This document shows, piece after piece, positions 7,849 to 16,526 of a DNA stretch of 64,000 nt (the stretch's first letter is position 1; the number at the start of each line of letters is the position of its first letter). The DNA comes from an uncultured Odoribacter sp. (GTDB taxonomy: Bacteria > Bacteroidota > Bacteroidia > Bacteroidales > Marinifilaceae), in assembly GCA_910588375.1 (NCBI GenBank), contig CAJUQA010000008.1, positions 1-64,000 of the forward strand. Direction: 5' to 3'. The notes beneath the pieces are model-generated. The model had not been told where the DNA came from. It was given only the letters and a program-made list of their open reading frames with translations, and made no database searches. The position numbers and the translations under genes were made by a program.

Positions 7849-8661
7849 ATGGCACAGTTAAGTTCTGTTATCGGTTCCATTTTGCGCGATATTATCGTTG
7901 CGCAACATGAAGCCAATCTCTATTCCCTTTCGTTAAGCGAATCTTATGGAAAAGACGGGAAAACGAAAGACTTCCCGTTGCCGAATGTCGCTATCAGCGA
8001 TATGGAACTGGAGTTGAAATACGGGGTAATCAGCACATCGGAAAATCAGGAGCAGCAGAATATTAGTTATTCGAAGTTCCGGCAATTTGTAAAAGAACTT
8101 TGCAAGGAGGCTGCGAAAACGGTTATCACGGGGATTGTTTCCCTTGTTCTTACCTCTGCTGTTCATCGGGAGGAGGAGGATAAACGCTTTTTTTATCATC
8201 TGAAAGAGGAAGAGGCATTTTATAAAAAGTTTCAGTCGTTCCTTGTGCGTAATATGCGGAACGCGTTCGACAGTAATCTGTATGAATCCCTGGATATTCA
8301 GACGGGGCATGTACAAGTCGGAACGGTAGTGGTGAAATTAATGGATGTTGTGCGTAAGAAATTTCTTTATGATGCGGATTTGGATGCCCTTTTTGACGGT
8401 ACGGAGGGAAAAACTTTAAGGGAAGAGGCGGATACGGTGGCGGCGGATGCTTTAAAAACGTTGGTAGGCAAACTTTCCGAAGGCGTTTCTTTTAGACGTG
8501 TCAAATCTTTTCCTAAACTGGATGTGGCGGTCACGGCGGATGAACTGGAGAAAATGCCGGGAGACGCTGTCCACACGTTTAAATTGAAATTCACTCCGGC
8601 TTTGTGTTCCGTTTCCTCTTGGGAGGAGGAAGATGAATTGGCGGATTTTGTCATGCAATAA
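7849..8661 (+). CDS. Unknown protein encoded between the two DUF2589 genes
   Basis: I do not recognise a named domain in this 270-residue protein. It begins SVIGSILRDIIVAQHEANLYSLSLSESY, an amphipathic helix. A segment FPLPNVAISDMELELKYGVI follows, a proline-flanked strand pattern reminiscent of the VPLLTIVPIP core of its neighbours. The middle is helical and charged (REEEDKRFFYHLKEEEAFYKKFQ). The C-terminus returns to beta-like sequence (HTFKLKFTPALCSV). It starts 6 nt after the first DUF2589 gene and ends 17 nt before the second, so it is surely co-transcribed and probably a physical partner. Confidence 0.7.
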   Translation: MAQLSSVIGSILRDIIVAQHEANLYSLSLSESYGKDGKTKDFPLPNVAISDMELELKYGVISTSENQEQQNISYSKFRQFVKELCKEAAKTVITGIVSLVLTSAVHREEEDKRFFYHLKEEEAFYKKFQSFLVRNMRNAFDSNLYESLDIQTGHVQVGTVVVKLMDVVRKKFLYDADLDALFDGTEGKTLREEADTVAADALKTLVGKLSEGVSFRRVKSFPKLDVAVTADELEKMPGDAVHTFKLKFTPALCSVSSWEEEDELADFVMQ

Positions 8662-8678
8662 AACCGGTGAAAAAAACG

Positions 8679-9317
8679 ATGGGAGAAAAGAATGTGAAAA
8701 GAACCAGCAGTCAGGTGATGGAGTTGCGGCAACTTATTGCTGGCCCCTTAATCGCGACAATTGAAGCTGATGCCCTTTCCGCACAAAAATATTTGGATTA
8801 TCTGATGCGGATAGCTTTTGATGCCTATAATCCGGATTCGGGGGAGACCGGTGGGTTGAGAATGTTGACGTTCACTTATTACGAAAAGGAGTTGAACGGA
8901 GGAGGTAAACGGAGTGTCAGTATTCCTTTGCTGACGCTGCTCCCATTGCCTCTGCTTCAGATACAGGAGGCGGATTTTGATTTCGATATAAAAATACTGG
9001 ATGCCCTTTCGGAAAATGTAGAGGAGAAATTTTCCGTAGAGGAGGGAGAAAACGCGGCGAATCGTCAGGAGATAACGAATTTTAAAATGCGGGCAACCCT
9101 GGCTCCCCGGCAAGGGGAGCATACGCAGACGGGAGATTTGCAGCAGAGCCTTTCTGCCAATATGAAAGTAAAAATCAAAATGAGGCAGGCGGACATGCCC
9201 GCCGGTTTGTCCAATCTTTTGCATTTGACGGCCAGTAATATGCAGATTGAAGATATGGAGGTGAAGGAAGTCACGAATGAAATGATAACGGAAGGAGGTG
9301 ATTATGAACGGAGCTGA
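8679..9317 (+). CDS. DUF2589 family protein, second copy
   Basis: This 212-residue paralogue of the 7027-7842 product keeps the same landmarks: LIAGPLIATIEADALSAQKYLDYL near the N-terminus, IPLLTLLPLPLLQI in the core, then DFDFDIKIL, and the second block MPAGLSNLLHL near the C-terminus. It is shorter, and the C-terminal extension is missing. The ATG at 8679 is preferred; a GTG at 8667 would add four residues. It overlaps the zinc-ribbon gene by 14 nt, which indicates coupled translation. Two divergent copies in one operon suggest a hetero-oligomer. Biochemical role unknown. Confidence 0.75.
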   Translation: MGEKNVKRTSSQVMELRQLIAGPLIATIEADALSAQKYLDYLMRIAFDAYNPDSGETGGLRMLTFTYYEKELNGGGKRSVSIPLLTLLPLPLLQIQEADFDFDIKILDALSENVEEKFSVEEGENAANRQEITNFKMRATLAPRQGEHTQTGDLQQSLSANMKVKIKMRQADMPAGLSNLLHLTASNMQIEDMEVKEVTNEMITEGGDYERS

Positions 9318-9546
9318 TACGGGAACTTCCGCCATGGACCGGAAGGCGGGAATGAATTGTCCGCAATGCGGGACATTTATTGAGACGACTATTTTTCAAT
9401 TGCTTACAACGAATGCCTTGGTCTGCCCTTCCTGTTGTCTCAGGCTGAATATTGACCGTGTAAAGTCGAGACAGGCATTTGATGCTTTGCGGAAAGTGCA
9501 GGCGGCGCAGGATAACCTGGAAAGCAGGAGTAAATTTAATCGTTGA
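9304..9546 (+). CDS. Small zinc-ribbon protein of the DUF2589 cluster
   Basis: From the ATG at 9304 (preceded by a strong GGAGG, 9294-9298) the product has 80 residues. It holds two CxxC knuckles, NCPQCG and VCPSCC, about 27 residues apart and separated by a hydrophobic segment (FIETTIFQLLTTNALV). A short basic, Gln-rich helix follows (QAFDALRKVQAAQDNLESR). This is a treble-clef or rubredoxin-like zinc ribbon of unknown partner. The gene start lies inside the end of the second DUF2589 gene, so the products are probably made in fixed ratio. Confidence 0.75.
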   Translation: MNGADTGTSAMDRKAGMNCPQCGTFIETTIFQLLTTNALVCPSCCLRLNIDRVKSRQAFDALRKVQAAQDNLESRSKFNR

Positions 9547-9622
9547 CAGACGGGTGATAGGTTTATAATAGCGGCGGAACCGAAAAGCCGAAGATAGAGT
9601 AGGGATTATTAAATCAAATGTT

Positions 9623-10177
9623 ATGAAAATATTTTATTTGAGTGAGAGGAATGTATATGAACAAAAAGAAATTCCGGATAAGGAAATACCGGCAAAAGCT
9701 TTATTGTCCGGAGAATTGGGGCGTTATTTTCACCATCGTTCTTTGTTGGAAGTGGAAGAAAAGGTGTTTATGCTGAAAGACCTGGTTGCCTTGACCAAAG
9801 TATTTAATACCGAATTTGCCGCCTATATGCAGGATGGCCGTCTTTATATTAAAAAGGGGGAGGCCCCCGATATAGACAGAGGGGTTGCGGGTTCCGTCAG
9901 AATCAATGCAGATGCACGCATGCTGATACATGTCCATCCGGCTTTTAAATCGTATCGGTCGCATTTGATGGCGGATTTGGCGGCGGGATCAAGGGAAATG
10001 GAAGCGATTGTGGATTATAATTTTACTGTTATCGCTTATAGGGGGAATGAAGTTTTTAATAAAAAAAATGGGGATGAATCTTATCTGACGCTTTCGGCGG
10101 GTGATCCGTATTGGCCGAAATTTCTTTCCTACACTGCTAATTATAATGTGGAGATTGACATAAGAGGTTTGGTATAA
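9623..10177 (+). CDS. Unknown protein with an HxHP motif, end of the DUF2589 cluster
   Basis: The 184-residue product begins MKIFYLSERNVYEQKEI and has no signal peptide. Its most striking feature is HVHPAFKSYRSHLMADLAAG at about residues 109-128, which resembles the His-x-His-Pro ... Ser ... Asp arrangement of JAMM/MPN metalloproteases. The Ser-Asp spacing is four residues instead of the usual two. Later segments (VDYNFTVIAYRGNEVF, SLTAGD-like ending) look like alternating strands. The gene is 76 nt downstream of the zinc ribbon with no terminator between, so it is probably part of the same unit. The protease idea is weak and rests on the motif alone. Confidence 0.6.
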   Translation: MKIFYLSERNVYEQKEIPDKEIPAKALLSGELGRYFHHRSLLEVEEKVFMLKDLVALTKVFNTEFAAYMQDGRLYIKKGEAPDIDRGVAGSVRINADARMLIHVHPAFKSYRSHLMADLAAGSREMEAIVDYNFTVIAYRGNEVFNKKNGDESYLTLSAGDPYWPKFLSYTANYNVEIDIRGLV

Positions 10178-10220
10178 CTCCTTTTTCATATTCTTCAAAG
10201 GGGCAATTCCGTTTTTTTCG

Positions 10221-10228
10221 TATCTTTG
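10221..10228 (+). promoter_or_regulatory. -7 element of the GH2 beta-galactosidase
   Basis: TATCTTTG is an exact TAnnTTTG match 60 nt upstream of the ATG. The -33 region has no obvious TTTG. Confidence 0.5.
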
Positions 10229-10288
10229 ACATTCCGAGACAGGAGGATGTGGTGAAAATAATTTTACTTAAATAAAAAAGATGACAAT

Positions 10289-13200
10289 ATGAAAAAATGG
10301 ATTGTGGTGCTATGTATGTCGCTTGCGGTGACAACGTTTGCACAGAGAAAAGAGTGGCAGGACCCCGGCAAGAACCAAATCAACCGGGTCGAGACCCGCG
10401 CCGCTTATTTCGCTTATCCCTGTGAGAAATGTGCACAGAAGGGCGTGAAAGAGAATGCGGCGAATTTTATGTCGTTGAATGGATTATGGAAGTTTAATTG
10501 GGTGAAAGACCAGACGGAACGTCCCGTGAATTTCTATAAGACCGATTTTGAGGACCGGCATTGGGTGGATTTCCCCGTACCCGCCATGTGGGAATTGAAC
10601 GGATACGGAGATGCCATTTATAAAAATGTAGGTTATGCGTGGGCAAACCAGTTTATCCCGAATCCTCCGTTGGTGGAAGCGAAAAACAATTATGTCGGTT
10701 CTTACCGCAAGACGGTGGATATTCCTGCTGATTGGAAAGGACAGGAAGTGTATTTGCACGTCGGTTCGGCTACCTCTAATCTATATGTATGGGTGAACGG
10801 GCAGTTTGTGGGATACAGCGAGGACAGTAAAATGGCTGCTGAATTCAATATCACGAAATACTTAAAGCCGGGTAAGAATTTGATTGCCATGCAGATTTAC
10901 CGGTGGTGCGACGGAAGCTATCTGGAAGACCAGGACTTTTGGCGTCTGTCCGGAATAGGTCGGGACGTCTATTTATATGCCCGTACGCCCTTGCATATCG
11001 AAGATTTGTTTATCACGCCCGATTTGGATGCCGATTATCGGAACGGAAGTTTGAGTATTGTAGCGCAGTTGAATAAATCCGCTGCTGCGAACGTTGAATT
11101 TTCCTTGCGGGAATTGACGGGAAAAGAGGTTGCTAAAACAACAGTGAAATCTGATGCGAAAGGAAATGTGAAGACTGTATTGCAAGTGGAGAATCCTGCC
11201 AAATGGAGTGCGGAGGAACCGAATCTTTATCTTTTGATGGCACAATTGAAAGATAATAAAGGCAATGTATTGGAAGTTATCCCGCAAAAAGTGGGATTCC
11301 GTAAGATAGAACAGAAAGACGGACAGATATGGGTGAACGGGAAAGCCGTTTTGTTCAAGGGTGCTGACCGTCACGAAATGGATCCACTGACAGGATATGT
11401 GGTGACTAAAGACCGGATGATTGAGGATATCCGTATTCTGAAAGAAAACAACCTGAATGCGGTGCGTACGTGTCATTATCCGGATGATCCCCTTTGGTAT
11501 GAATTGTGTGACGAATACGGAATTTATCTGGTTTGTGAGGCCAATATCGAATCCCACGGAATGGGTTACGGCGATAAAACGCTTGCCAAAAATCCGGATT
11601 TCGCTTTGGCTCATTTGGAGCGTAACCAGCGTATGGTGGAGGCTTTCAAGAATCATCCCTCCATTATTTTCTGGTCGTTGGGAAATGAAGCCGGCGACGG
11701 TCCTAACTTTGAGGCTTGTTACAAATGGATAAAGAATCGCGACCACAGCCGTCCGGTACAGTATGAAAGAGCTGTAACGGCTGCCCATACCGATGTGTAT
11801 TGTCCGATGTACAGTACGTTGGAGACCATGGAAAAATGGGCTAAAAACGATGACAAACGTCCGATGATTATGTGTGAATATGCCCATGCTATGGGAAATT
11901 CCGAAGGCGGCTTCAAAGAGTATTGGGATTTAATCCGGAAATATCCGAAGTTGCAGGGCGGTTTTATTTGGGACTATGTGGATCAAGCTTTCCGGGGGTA
12001 TTCGGAAAAGGGAGACATGATTTATACGTATGGAGGCGATTACGGTAAATATCTCGGTTCCGACAACAATTTCAACTGCAATGGTTTAATTAGTCCAGAC
12101 CGGGTACTTAATCCTCACATGTATGAGGTGAAAAAAGTGTACCAGTCTATCTGGACGACACCGGTGGATGTGAAAAACGGAAAAGTGAACGTGTATAATG
12201 AAAACTTCTTCGTAGACCTTTCCGATTGCTATATGGAATGGCAGATAGTGAGTGACGGAGACGTGGTATTGCAGGGTGTGGTGTATGATTTGAATGTGCA
12301 GCCTCAGGCAACCCGTCCCGTAGAGCTGGGCTACAAAGAGGCCGATTTGCCTGCCGGCAAAGAGGTGTTGCTGAATGTTTCTTATAAATTGAAGAAAGCG
12401 AAACAACTTTTGGAGGCCGGTTATGTGGTAGCGCAAGAGCAGTTGCCGATAAAATCGTATGATGCGTTTGATGCAACTGTTGCAGAGGGAGAGAATAAAG
12501 TGGAAATCTATGAAGATTTGGCACATATCGAATTGAAAGCCGATGAGGCGGTTGCCATGTTTAATAAAGAAACGGGTTGGTTGGAAAGTATTTCTCTGAA
12601 CGGATTGGAATTGTTGAAAGACGGCTTTGCCTTGCGTCCCAATTTCTGGCGTGCACCGACGGACAATGATATGGGTGCGGGTATGCAATACCGTTTCAAA
12701 GCATGGAAGAATCCGGAGATGAAGAAAAAAGAGTTGAAAGTGGAACAGAACGGCAATAATGCTCTGGTTACAGCCGTGTATGAGTTGCCTGCCGTTTCTG
12801 CGGAATTAACGATGGTTTACGAAATGAATGCGGAGGGGGAATTGAAAGTGAGTGAGAAGATGACGGTCGATAAATCAAAAGAGAAAATGCCGCATCTGTT
12901 CCGTTTCGGTATGCAATTGGTGATGCCGCAACAATTTGACCGTATCGATTATTACGGAAGAGGACCGGTGGAAAACTATGTTGACCGGAAATATTCTCAG
13001 AATATCGGTCGTTACCGTCAATTGGTGAAAGACCAGTATTATCCTTACATCCGTCCGCAGGAGTCCGGAACGAAATCCGACATCCGCTGGTGGAAAGTGG
13101 TGGATGTTGACGGCCGCGGACTGATGGTGCGTTCAGATGTGCCGTTCTATGCTTCGGCTTTGAACTATGCGCAGGAAGATTTGGATGACGGTATGGCAAA

Positions 13201-13378
13201 AGAACAGCGCCACTCCGGAGAATTGAAACCGCGTGAGTATACGACTGTTTCAATAGATGGGTATCAGATGGGGCTGGGTTGCAAGGATAGTTGGGGAGCA
13301 TGGCCTTGGGAGCAATACCGCTTACCCTATGGCGATTATTCTTTCAATTTCGTCCTCACCCCTGTGAAAAAGCAATAA
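10289..13378 (+). CDS. lacZ: Secreted glycoside hydrolase family 2 beta-galactosidase
   Basis: At 1,029 residues this has the full LacZ length and order: sugar-binding jelly roll, two Ig-like domains around a TIM barrel, and a C-terminal beta-galactosidase small chain. The N-terminus MKKWIVVLCMSLAVTTFAQ is a Sec signal peptide, so the enzyme acts in the periplasm or beyond. Catalytic signatures are present: the acid/base Glu in WSLGNEAGDGPNF and the nucleophile Glu in MCEYAHAMGNSEGG. It hydrolyses terminal beta-galactosides, though GH2 members in Bacteroidetes also act on host and plant glycans. It stands alone with its own promoter and converges on cydB across a shared terminator. Confidence 0.93.
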   Translation: MKKWIVVLCMSLAVTTFAQRKEWQDPGKNQINRVETRAAYFAYPCEKCAQKGVKENAANFMSLNGLWKFNWVKDQTERPVNFYKTDFEDRHWVDFPVPAMWELNGYGDAIYKNVGYAWANQFIPNPPLVEAKNNYVGSYRKTVDIPADWKGQEVYLHVGSATSNLYVWVNGQFVGYSEDSKMAAEFNITKYLKPGKNLIAMQIYRWCDGSYLEDQDFWRLSGIGRDVYLYARTPLHIEDLFITPDLDADYRNGSLSIVAQLNKSAAANVEFSLRELTGKEVAKTTVKSDAKGNVKTVLQVENPAKWSAEEPNLYLLMAQLKDNKGNVLEVIPQKVGFRKIEQKDGQIWVNGKAVLFKGADRHEMDPLTGYVVTKDRMIEDIRILKENNLNAVRTCHYPDDPLWYELCDEYGIYLVCEANIESHGMGYGDKTLAKNPDFALAHLERNQRMVEAFKNHPSIIFWSLGNEAGDGPNFEACYKWIKNRDHSRPVQYERAVTAAHTDVYCPMYSTLETMEKWAKNDDKRPMIMCEYAHAMGNSEGGFKEYWDLIRKYPKLQGGFIWDYVDQAFRGYSEKGDMIYTYGGDYGKYLGSDNNFNCNGLISPDRVLNPHMYEVKKVYQSIWTTPVDVKNGKVNVYNENFFVDLSDCYMEWQIVSDGDVVLQGVVYDLNVQPQATRPVELGYKEADLPAGKEVLLNVSYKLKKAKQLLEAGYVVAQEQLPIKSYDAFDATVAEGENKVEIYEDLAHIELKADEAVAMFNKETGWLESISLNGLELLKDGFALRPNFWRAPTDNDMGAGMQYRFKAWKNPEMKKKELKVEQNGNNALVTAVYELPAVSAELTMVYEMNAEGELKVSEKMTVDKSKEKMPHLFRFGMQLVMPQQFDRIDYYGRGPVENYVDRKYSQNIGRYRQLVKDQYYPYIRPQESGTKSDIRWWKVVDVDGRGLMVRSDVPFYASALNYAQEDLDDGMAKEQRHSGELKPREYTTVSIDGYQMGLGCKDSWGAWPWEQYRLPYGDYSFNFVLTPVKKQ

Positions 13379-13393
13379 GATAGCGGTATAAAG

Positions 13394-13434
13394 AAAATTC
13401 CCGGTCTGTTGCTTATCAGACCGGGAATTTTTTT
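13394..13434. terminator. Bidirectional terminator between lacZ and cydB
   Basis: A 15-bp stem (13394-13408 with 13417-13431, core TTCCCGGTCTG / CAGACCGGGAA) is flanked by A and T runs, so it works for both convergent genes. Confidence 0.85.
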
Positions 13435-13444
13435 GTCGTATTTA

Positions 13445-14563
13445 TTAATAATGGTGTCCGCCGTCCTGCAACTCTTCAGCGGTGATGGGTTTGCGGGTGA
13501 GTGCCCGCCAGGCATACCAGATGTATGCGGCAACGAACGGTATAATCAGGGAGACGTATGACATGGCTTCCAAAGTGAAGTGGGAAGAGGAAGCGTTGTA
13601 AATGGTCAGTGAAGACTGCAAATCGCTCGTGGAGGGATAAAATGACGTGTTGTTGAACCCTACCAGGATAAACAGGGTAAATACAGCCAGGATACTTCCG
13701 ACTCCGGTGAACCAGATGCCTTTCCGCCATTGGGGATGAAGCAGGCTTTTGATGATGCCGTAAAGAACGGCGACAACCCCTAAAAGCAATATAAATGTAT
13801 TCACCGGCATTTGGAGCAGATTGTGAAAATACTTGTAAGGTATCAGTGCAATTTGCCCCTCTGCAGTAATGCCATAGCCTTTACTGCAAAGAATGATGCC
13901 TAAAAACGTGAGCAGAGTTACGACAAACAGAATTGCATTCCAGCGCAATTGTCTGATACAACGCTGATGGATGCCGGCGTGGTTGATGGTGTTGATAAAA
14001 AACAGACACCCCAGTGTCCGTGCCAGGAAAAAGACTGCGAAAGCCAGAAAATAGTTGGGGAGCACAAACAAGGCATCGAGTCCGCGCCAGGGGGTCATCC
14101 ACGTGACCTGCATCATTTCGTTCAGTTTGAAAGGAGAGCCGGTGAAAAACGTGGCGACGGCTGCTCCGATAAGAATGGGAGCGGCAATCCCGTTGATGAT
14201 TAGAAAGGTTTCATAGGTGCGTTGTCCTAAGAAATTATTGGGCTTCTTCCGGTATTCGTAGGATACGGCCTGTATGACAAAGGAAAACAGGATCAGCATC
14301 CATACGATATAAGCCCCTCCGAAACTGGAAGAATAGAAAAGCGGGAAGCTGGCGAAGAAAGCTCCGCCAAAGACAACTAGGGTCGTAAAGGTGAATTCCC
14401 ACTTCCTGCCAAGGCTGTTGGTTAGCAGGTCTTTTTCTTCCGGAGTTTTGCCGATAGTGTAAAGTAGGCTCTGGCCGCCTTGCACAAAGAGCAGGAATAC
14501 CAATAGCCCCCCTAACAGGGCGATGAGTATCCACCAGTAGTGTTGTAATATATCTAATGACAT
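13445..14563 (-). CDS. cydB: Cytochrome bd quinol oxidase subunit II
   Basis: This 372-residue, roughly eight- to nine-helix membrane protein has the CydB pattern (an N-terminal YWWILIALLGGLLVFLLFVQGGQSLLY helix, then RKWEFTFTTLVVFGGAFFASFPLFYSSSFGG). CydB supports the haem-bearing CydA in the bd-type oxidase, which reduces oxygen to water with quinol. In anaerobic Bacteroidales it allows growth in nanomolar oxygen. It starts 27 nt downstream of cydA and is the last gene of a DUF4492-cydA-cydB operon. Confidence 0.95.
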   Translation of the reverse strand: MSLDILQHYWWILIALLGGLLVFLLFVQGGQSLLYTIGKTPEEKDLLTNSLGRKWEFTFTTLVVFGGAFFASFPLFYSSSFGGAYIVWMLILFSFVIQAVSYEYRKKPNNFLGQRTYETFLIINGIAAPILIGAAVATFFTGSPFKLNEMMQVTWMTPWRGLDALFVLPNYFLAFAVFFLARTLGCLFFINTINHAGIHQRCIRQLRWNAILFVVTLLTFLGIILCSKGYGITAEGQIALIPYKYFHNLLQMPVNTFILLLGVVAVLYGIIKSLLHPQWRKGIWFTGVGSILAVFTLFILVGFNNTSFYPSTSDLQSSLTIYNASSSHFTLEAMSYVSLIIPFVAAYIWYAWRALTRKPITAEELQDGGHHY

Positions 14564-14590
14564 AAGGGTATCGTTTTTAGGGTTAATGAA

Positions 14591-16135
14591 TTATCGGGCT
14601 TCTTTTTTTATCTGAGTGAACATGATTTTCAGTTCGGCAATCAGCAGTACGGTAAACAGTACGGCAAACATCCAGAAGGTGGTGACCACCCAGTGGGAGG
14701 CGATGCGGGTTACGGCAGCAGAGGTGGGCATAAGGTCTTGTACCACCCACGGCTGGCGTCCCACTTCCGCTACAATCCATCCGCATTGGGAAGCCACATA
14801 GGCTAACGGGATGCAGGCAATGGCCAGGTAGGGAATGAATCTGAATTTTTCAAATTTACGCTTGCGGGCATACCACCAGCTGATGACGAAAAGGGCTACG
14901 AACAGGAAACCCAGCCCGACCATGATGCGGAAGCTGTAAAATACCAACGGGACATTGGGGATGGATTCGTATTCCGATTCCAAATACCCGTATCCGAAAT
15001 CCCGGTAATGTGCCTTTAATGTACCCAGTGCGGTGTGGGCGGTTTGCTGGTCTTGTGCATCAACCGCTTGTTTGTAATTCCTTAGGGCTTCAATGGCTTT
15101 TTTCCCGTTTTCCATTCTTTGACGGGTGGAAGGGAATACCTGTCCGGTTTCGGAAGTATAGCCGTCTAAAATATCCTGTATACCGGGAATGTAGGCGTCT
15201 GTATCCCGATATGCCAGAAAAGACAACATGCCGGGCATGCCAATGGTCATTGCGGTCTCTTTCATGCGGGGAGTGGGGGCGTCGGGGTTCTCTTTCAGTA
15301 TGCCTACTACGGTGAGTTCCATATTGTGCCCTCCGTGGTTTAATCCCTCCATGGCTGCAAACTTCATCGGTTGTGTCTTGGCAACGTCCTGTGCGCTGGT
15401 ATCACCGGTGAAGATGGTGGCCAGAATACTTAAAACGCCGAAGACGGAAGCCAGCAGGATGCTGCGGCGTGCCATTTCGAACTGTTTCTTTTTCAGGATG
15501 AACCAGGTGCTTACGCCTACTACGAAACAAGCCGAGAGGGTGTAGGCGGAAGTGACCGTGTGAAAGAATTTGTTTATGGACGTGGGGGACAGGAGGACAG
15601 CCCAGAAATCATCCATCTCGTTCCGTGCGGTGAGCGGATTGAACTCCATACCTACCGGATTCTGCATCCAGGCGTTGGCGACCAGAATCCACAATGCGGA
15701 AATATTGGCGCCGATAAAGACCATCCAGGTGGAAAGGAGATGAAACCGACGGCTGACCTTGTTCCAGCCGAAGAACATCACGGCGACAAAGGTGGCTTCC
15801 AGGAAAAAGGCAAGTAGGCCTTCTATCGCCAGCGGGGCACCGAAGATGTCCCCGACAAACCAGGAATAGTTCGACCAGTTCGAACCGAACTGAAATTCCA
15901 GAATCAGACCGGTGGCGACACCGATGGCAAAGTTTATGCCGAACAGTTTCATCCAGAATTTGGTGGCTTTCAGCCATTCCTCGTTGCCTGTCCGTACCCA
16001 TGCGGTTTCCATGATGGCAATCAGAAAAGCCAGCCCGAGGGTCAGAGGAACAAACATGTAATGGTAGATGGCGGTCATGGCGAATTGCCAGCGGGACCAT
16101 TCTACGAGAGAAGCAGAAGAAATTTCGTACATCAT
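14591..16135 (-). CDS. cydA: Cytochrome bd quinol oxidase subunit I
   Basis: At 514 residues this has the CydA length. It begins with the conserved VEWSRWQFAMTAIYHYMFVPLTLGL helix, which holds the His ligand of a haem. It contains GINFAIGVATGLILEFQFGSNWSNYS, a long quinol-binding loop in the middle, and the GWIVAEVGRQPWVVQ signature near the C-terminus. It carries haems b558, b595 and d. The preceding small DUF4492 gene is 6 nt away. Confidence 0.96.
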   Translation of the reverse strand: MMYEISSASLVEWSRWQFAMTAIYHYMFVPLTLGLAFLIAIMETAWVRTGNEEWLKATKFWMKLFGINFAIGVATGLILEFQFGSNWSNYSWFVGDIFGAPLAIEGLLAFFLEATFVAVMFFGWNKVSRRFHLLSTWMVFIGANISALWILVANAWMQNPVGMEFNPLTARNEMDDFWAVLLSPTSINKFFHTVTSAYTLSACFVVGVSTWFILKKKQFEMARRSILLASVFGVLSILATIFTGDTSAQDVAKTQPMKFAAMEGLNHGGHNMELTVVGILKENPDAPTPRMKETAMTIGMPGMLSFLAYRDTDAYIPGIQDILDGYTSETGQVFPSTRQRMENGKKAIEALRNYKQAVDAQDQQTAHTALGTLKAHYRDFGYGYLESEYESIPNVPLVFYSFRIMVGLGFLFVALFVISWWYARKRKFEKFRFIPYLAIACIPLAYVASQCGWIVAEVGRQPWVVQDLMPTSAAVTRIASHWVVTTFWMFAVLFTVLLIAELKIMFTQIKKEAR

Positions 16136-16141
16136 AGAGTA

Positions 16142-16351
16142 TTAGGGTTTGTTGGTTAATTCATTCAGGACATGTTCGCTTTTCTCCCGGTCCGTCGCAT
16201 AATGCGTGTTCAGGTAGTTGGGCATCAGGAGGAATTTGAAGACGAAAAACATAATCAGCACCTTGATGAGGATAATGGTCCACAACATTTTTCCCCAGCG
16301 GGGCATGTTGCGGAAACCGTCATAATACAGATGCCATACGCGTTTTAGCAT
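16142..16351 (-). CDS. DUF4492 small membrane protein, cydAB partner
   Basis: The 69-residue protein has one membrane helix (about residues 22-42, LWTIILIKVLIMFFVFKFLLMP) preceded by a basic N-terminus (WHLYYDGFRNMPRWGK). This is the DUF4492 family, which recurs just upstream of cydA in Bacteroidetes and some Campylobacterota. By analogy with CydX it may be an accessory subunit or assembly aid of the oxidase. That role is inferred from gene order. Confidence 0.88.
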   Translation of the reverse strand: MLKRVWHLYYDGFRNMPRWGKMLWTIILIKVLIMFFVFKFLLMPNYLNTHYATDREKSEHVLNELTNKP

Positions 16352-16479
16352 TTTCTTTTGTTACGTATTTTTTCCATAAAGAAACGTAATAAAGATATGA
16401 ATGTTTTTTTTCTAAAATGTTTTTTTACCTGTTTTTTTATTTGAAAATGCTTTGGTTTTCGATATATCGATTATTTCCT

Positions 16480-16487
16480 TACTTTTG
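16480..16487 (+). promoter_or_regulatory. -7 element of the AI-2E family gene
   Basis: TACTTTTG matches TAnnTTTG 39 nt upstream of the start codon. A TTTG at 16451-16454 is 25 bp away, slightly too far for a standard -33. Confidence 0.45.
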
Positions 16488-16526
16488 ACTATGTTTTTAG
16501 GATGTTGAATAGAAAGCGGATACGGT

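Noticed and set aside
10973..11887. Minus-strand ORF of 304 codons
   Set aside because: Antisense to the GH2 catalytic barrel; length is due to low stop frequency in that frame.
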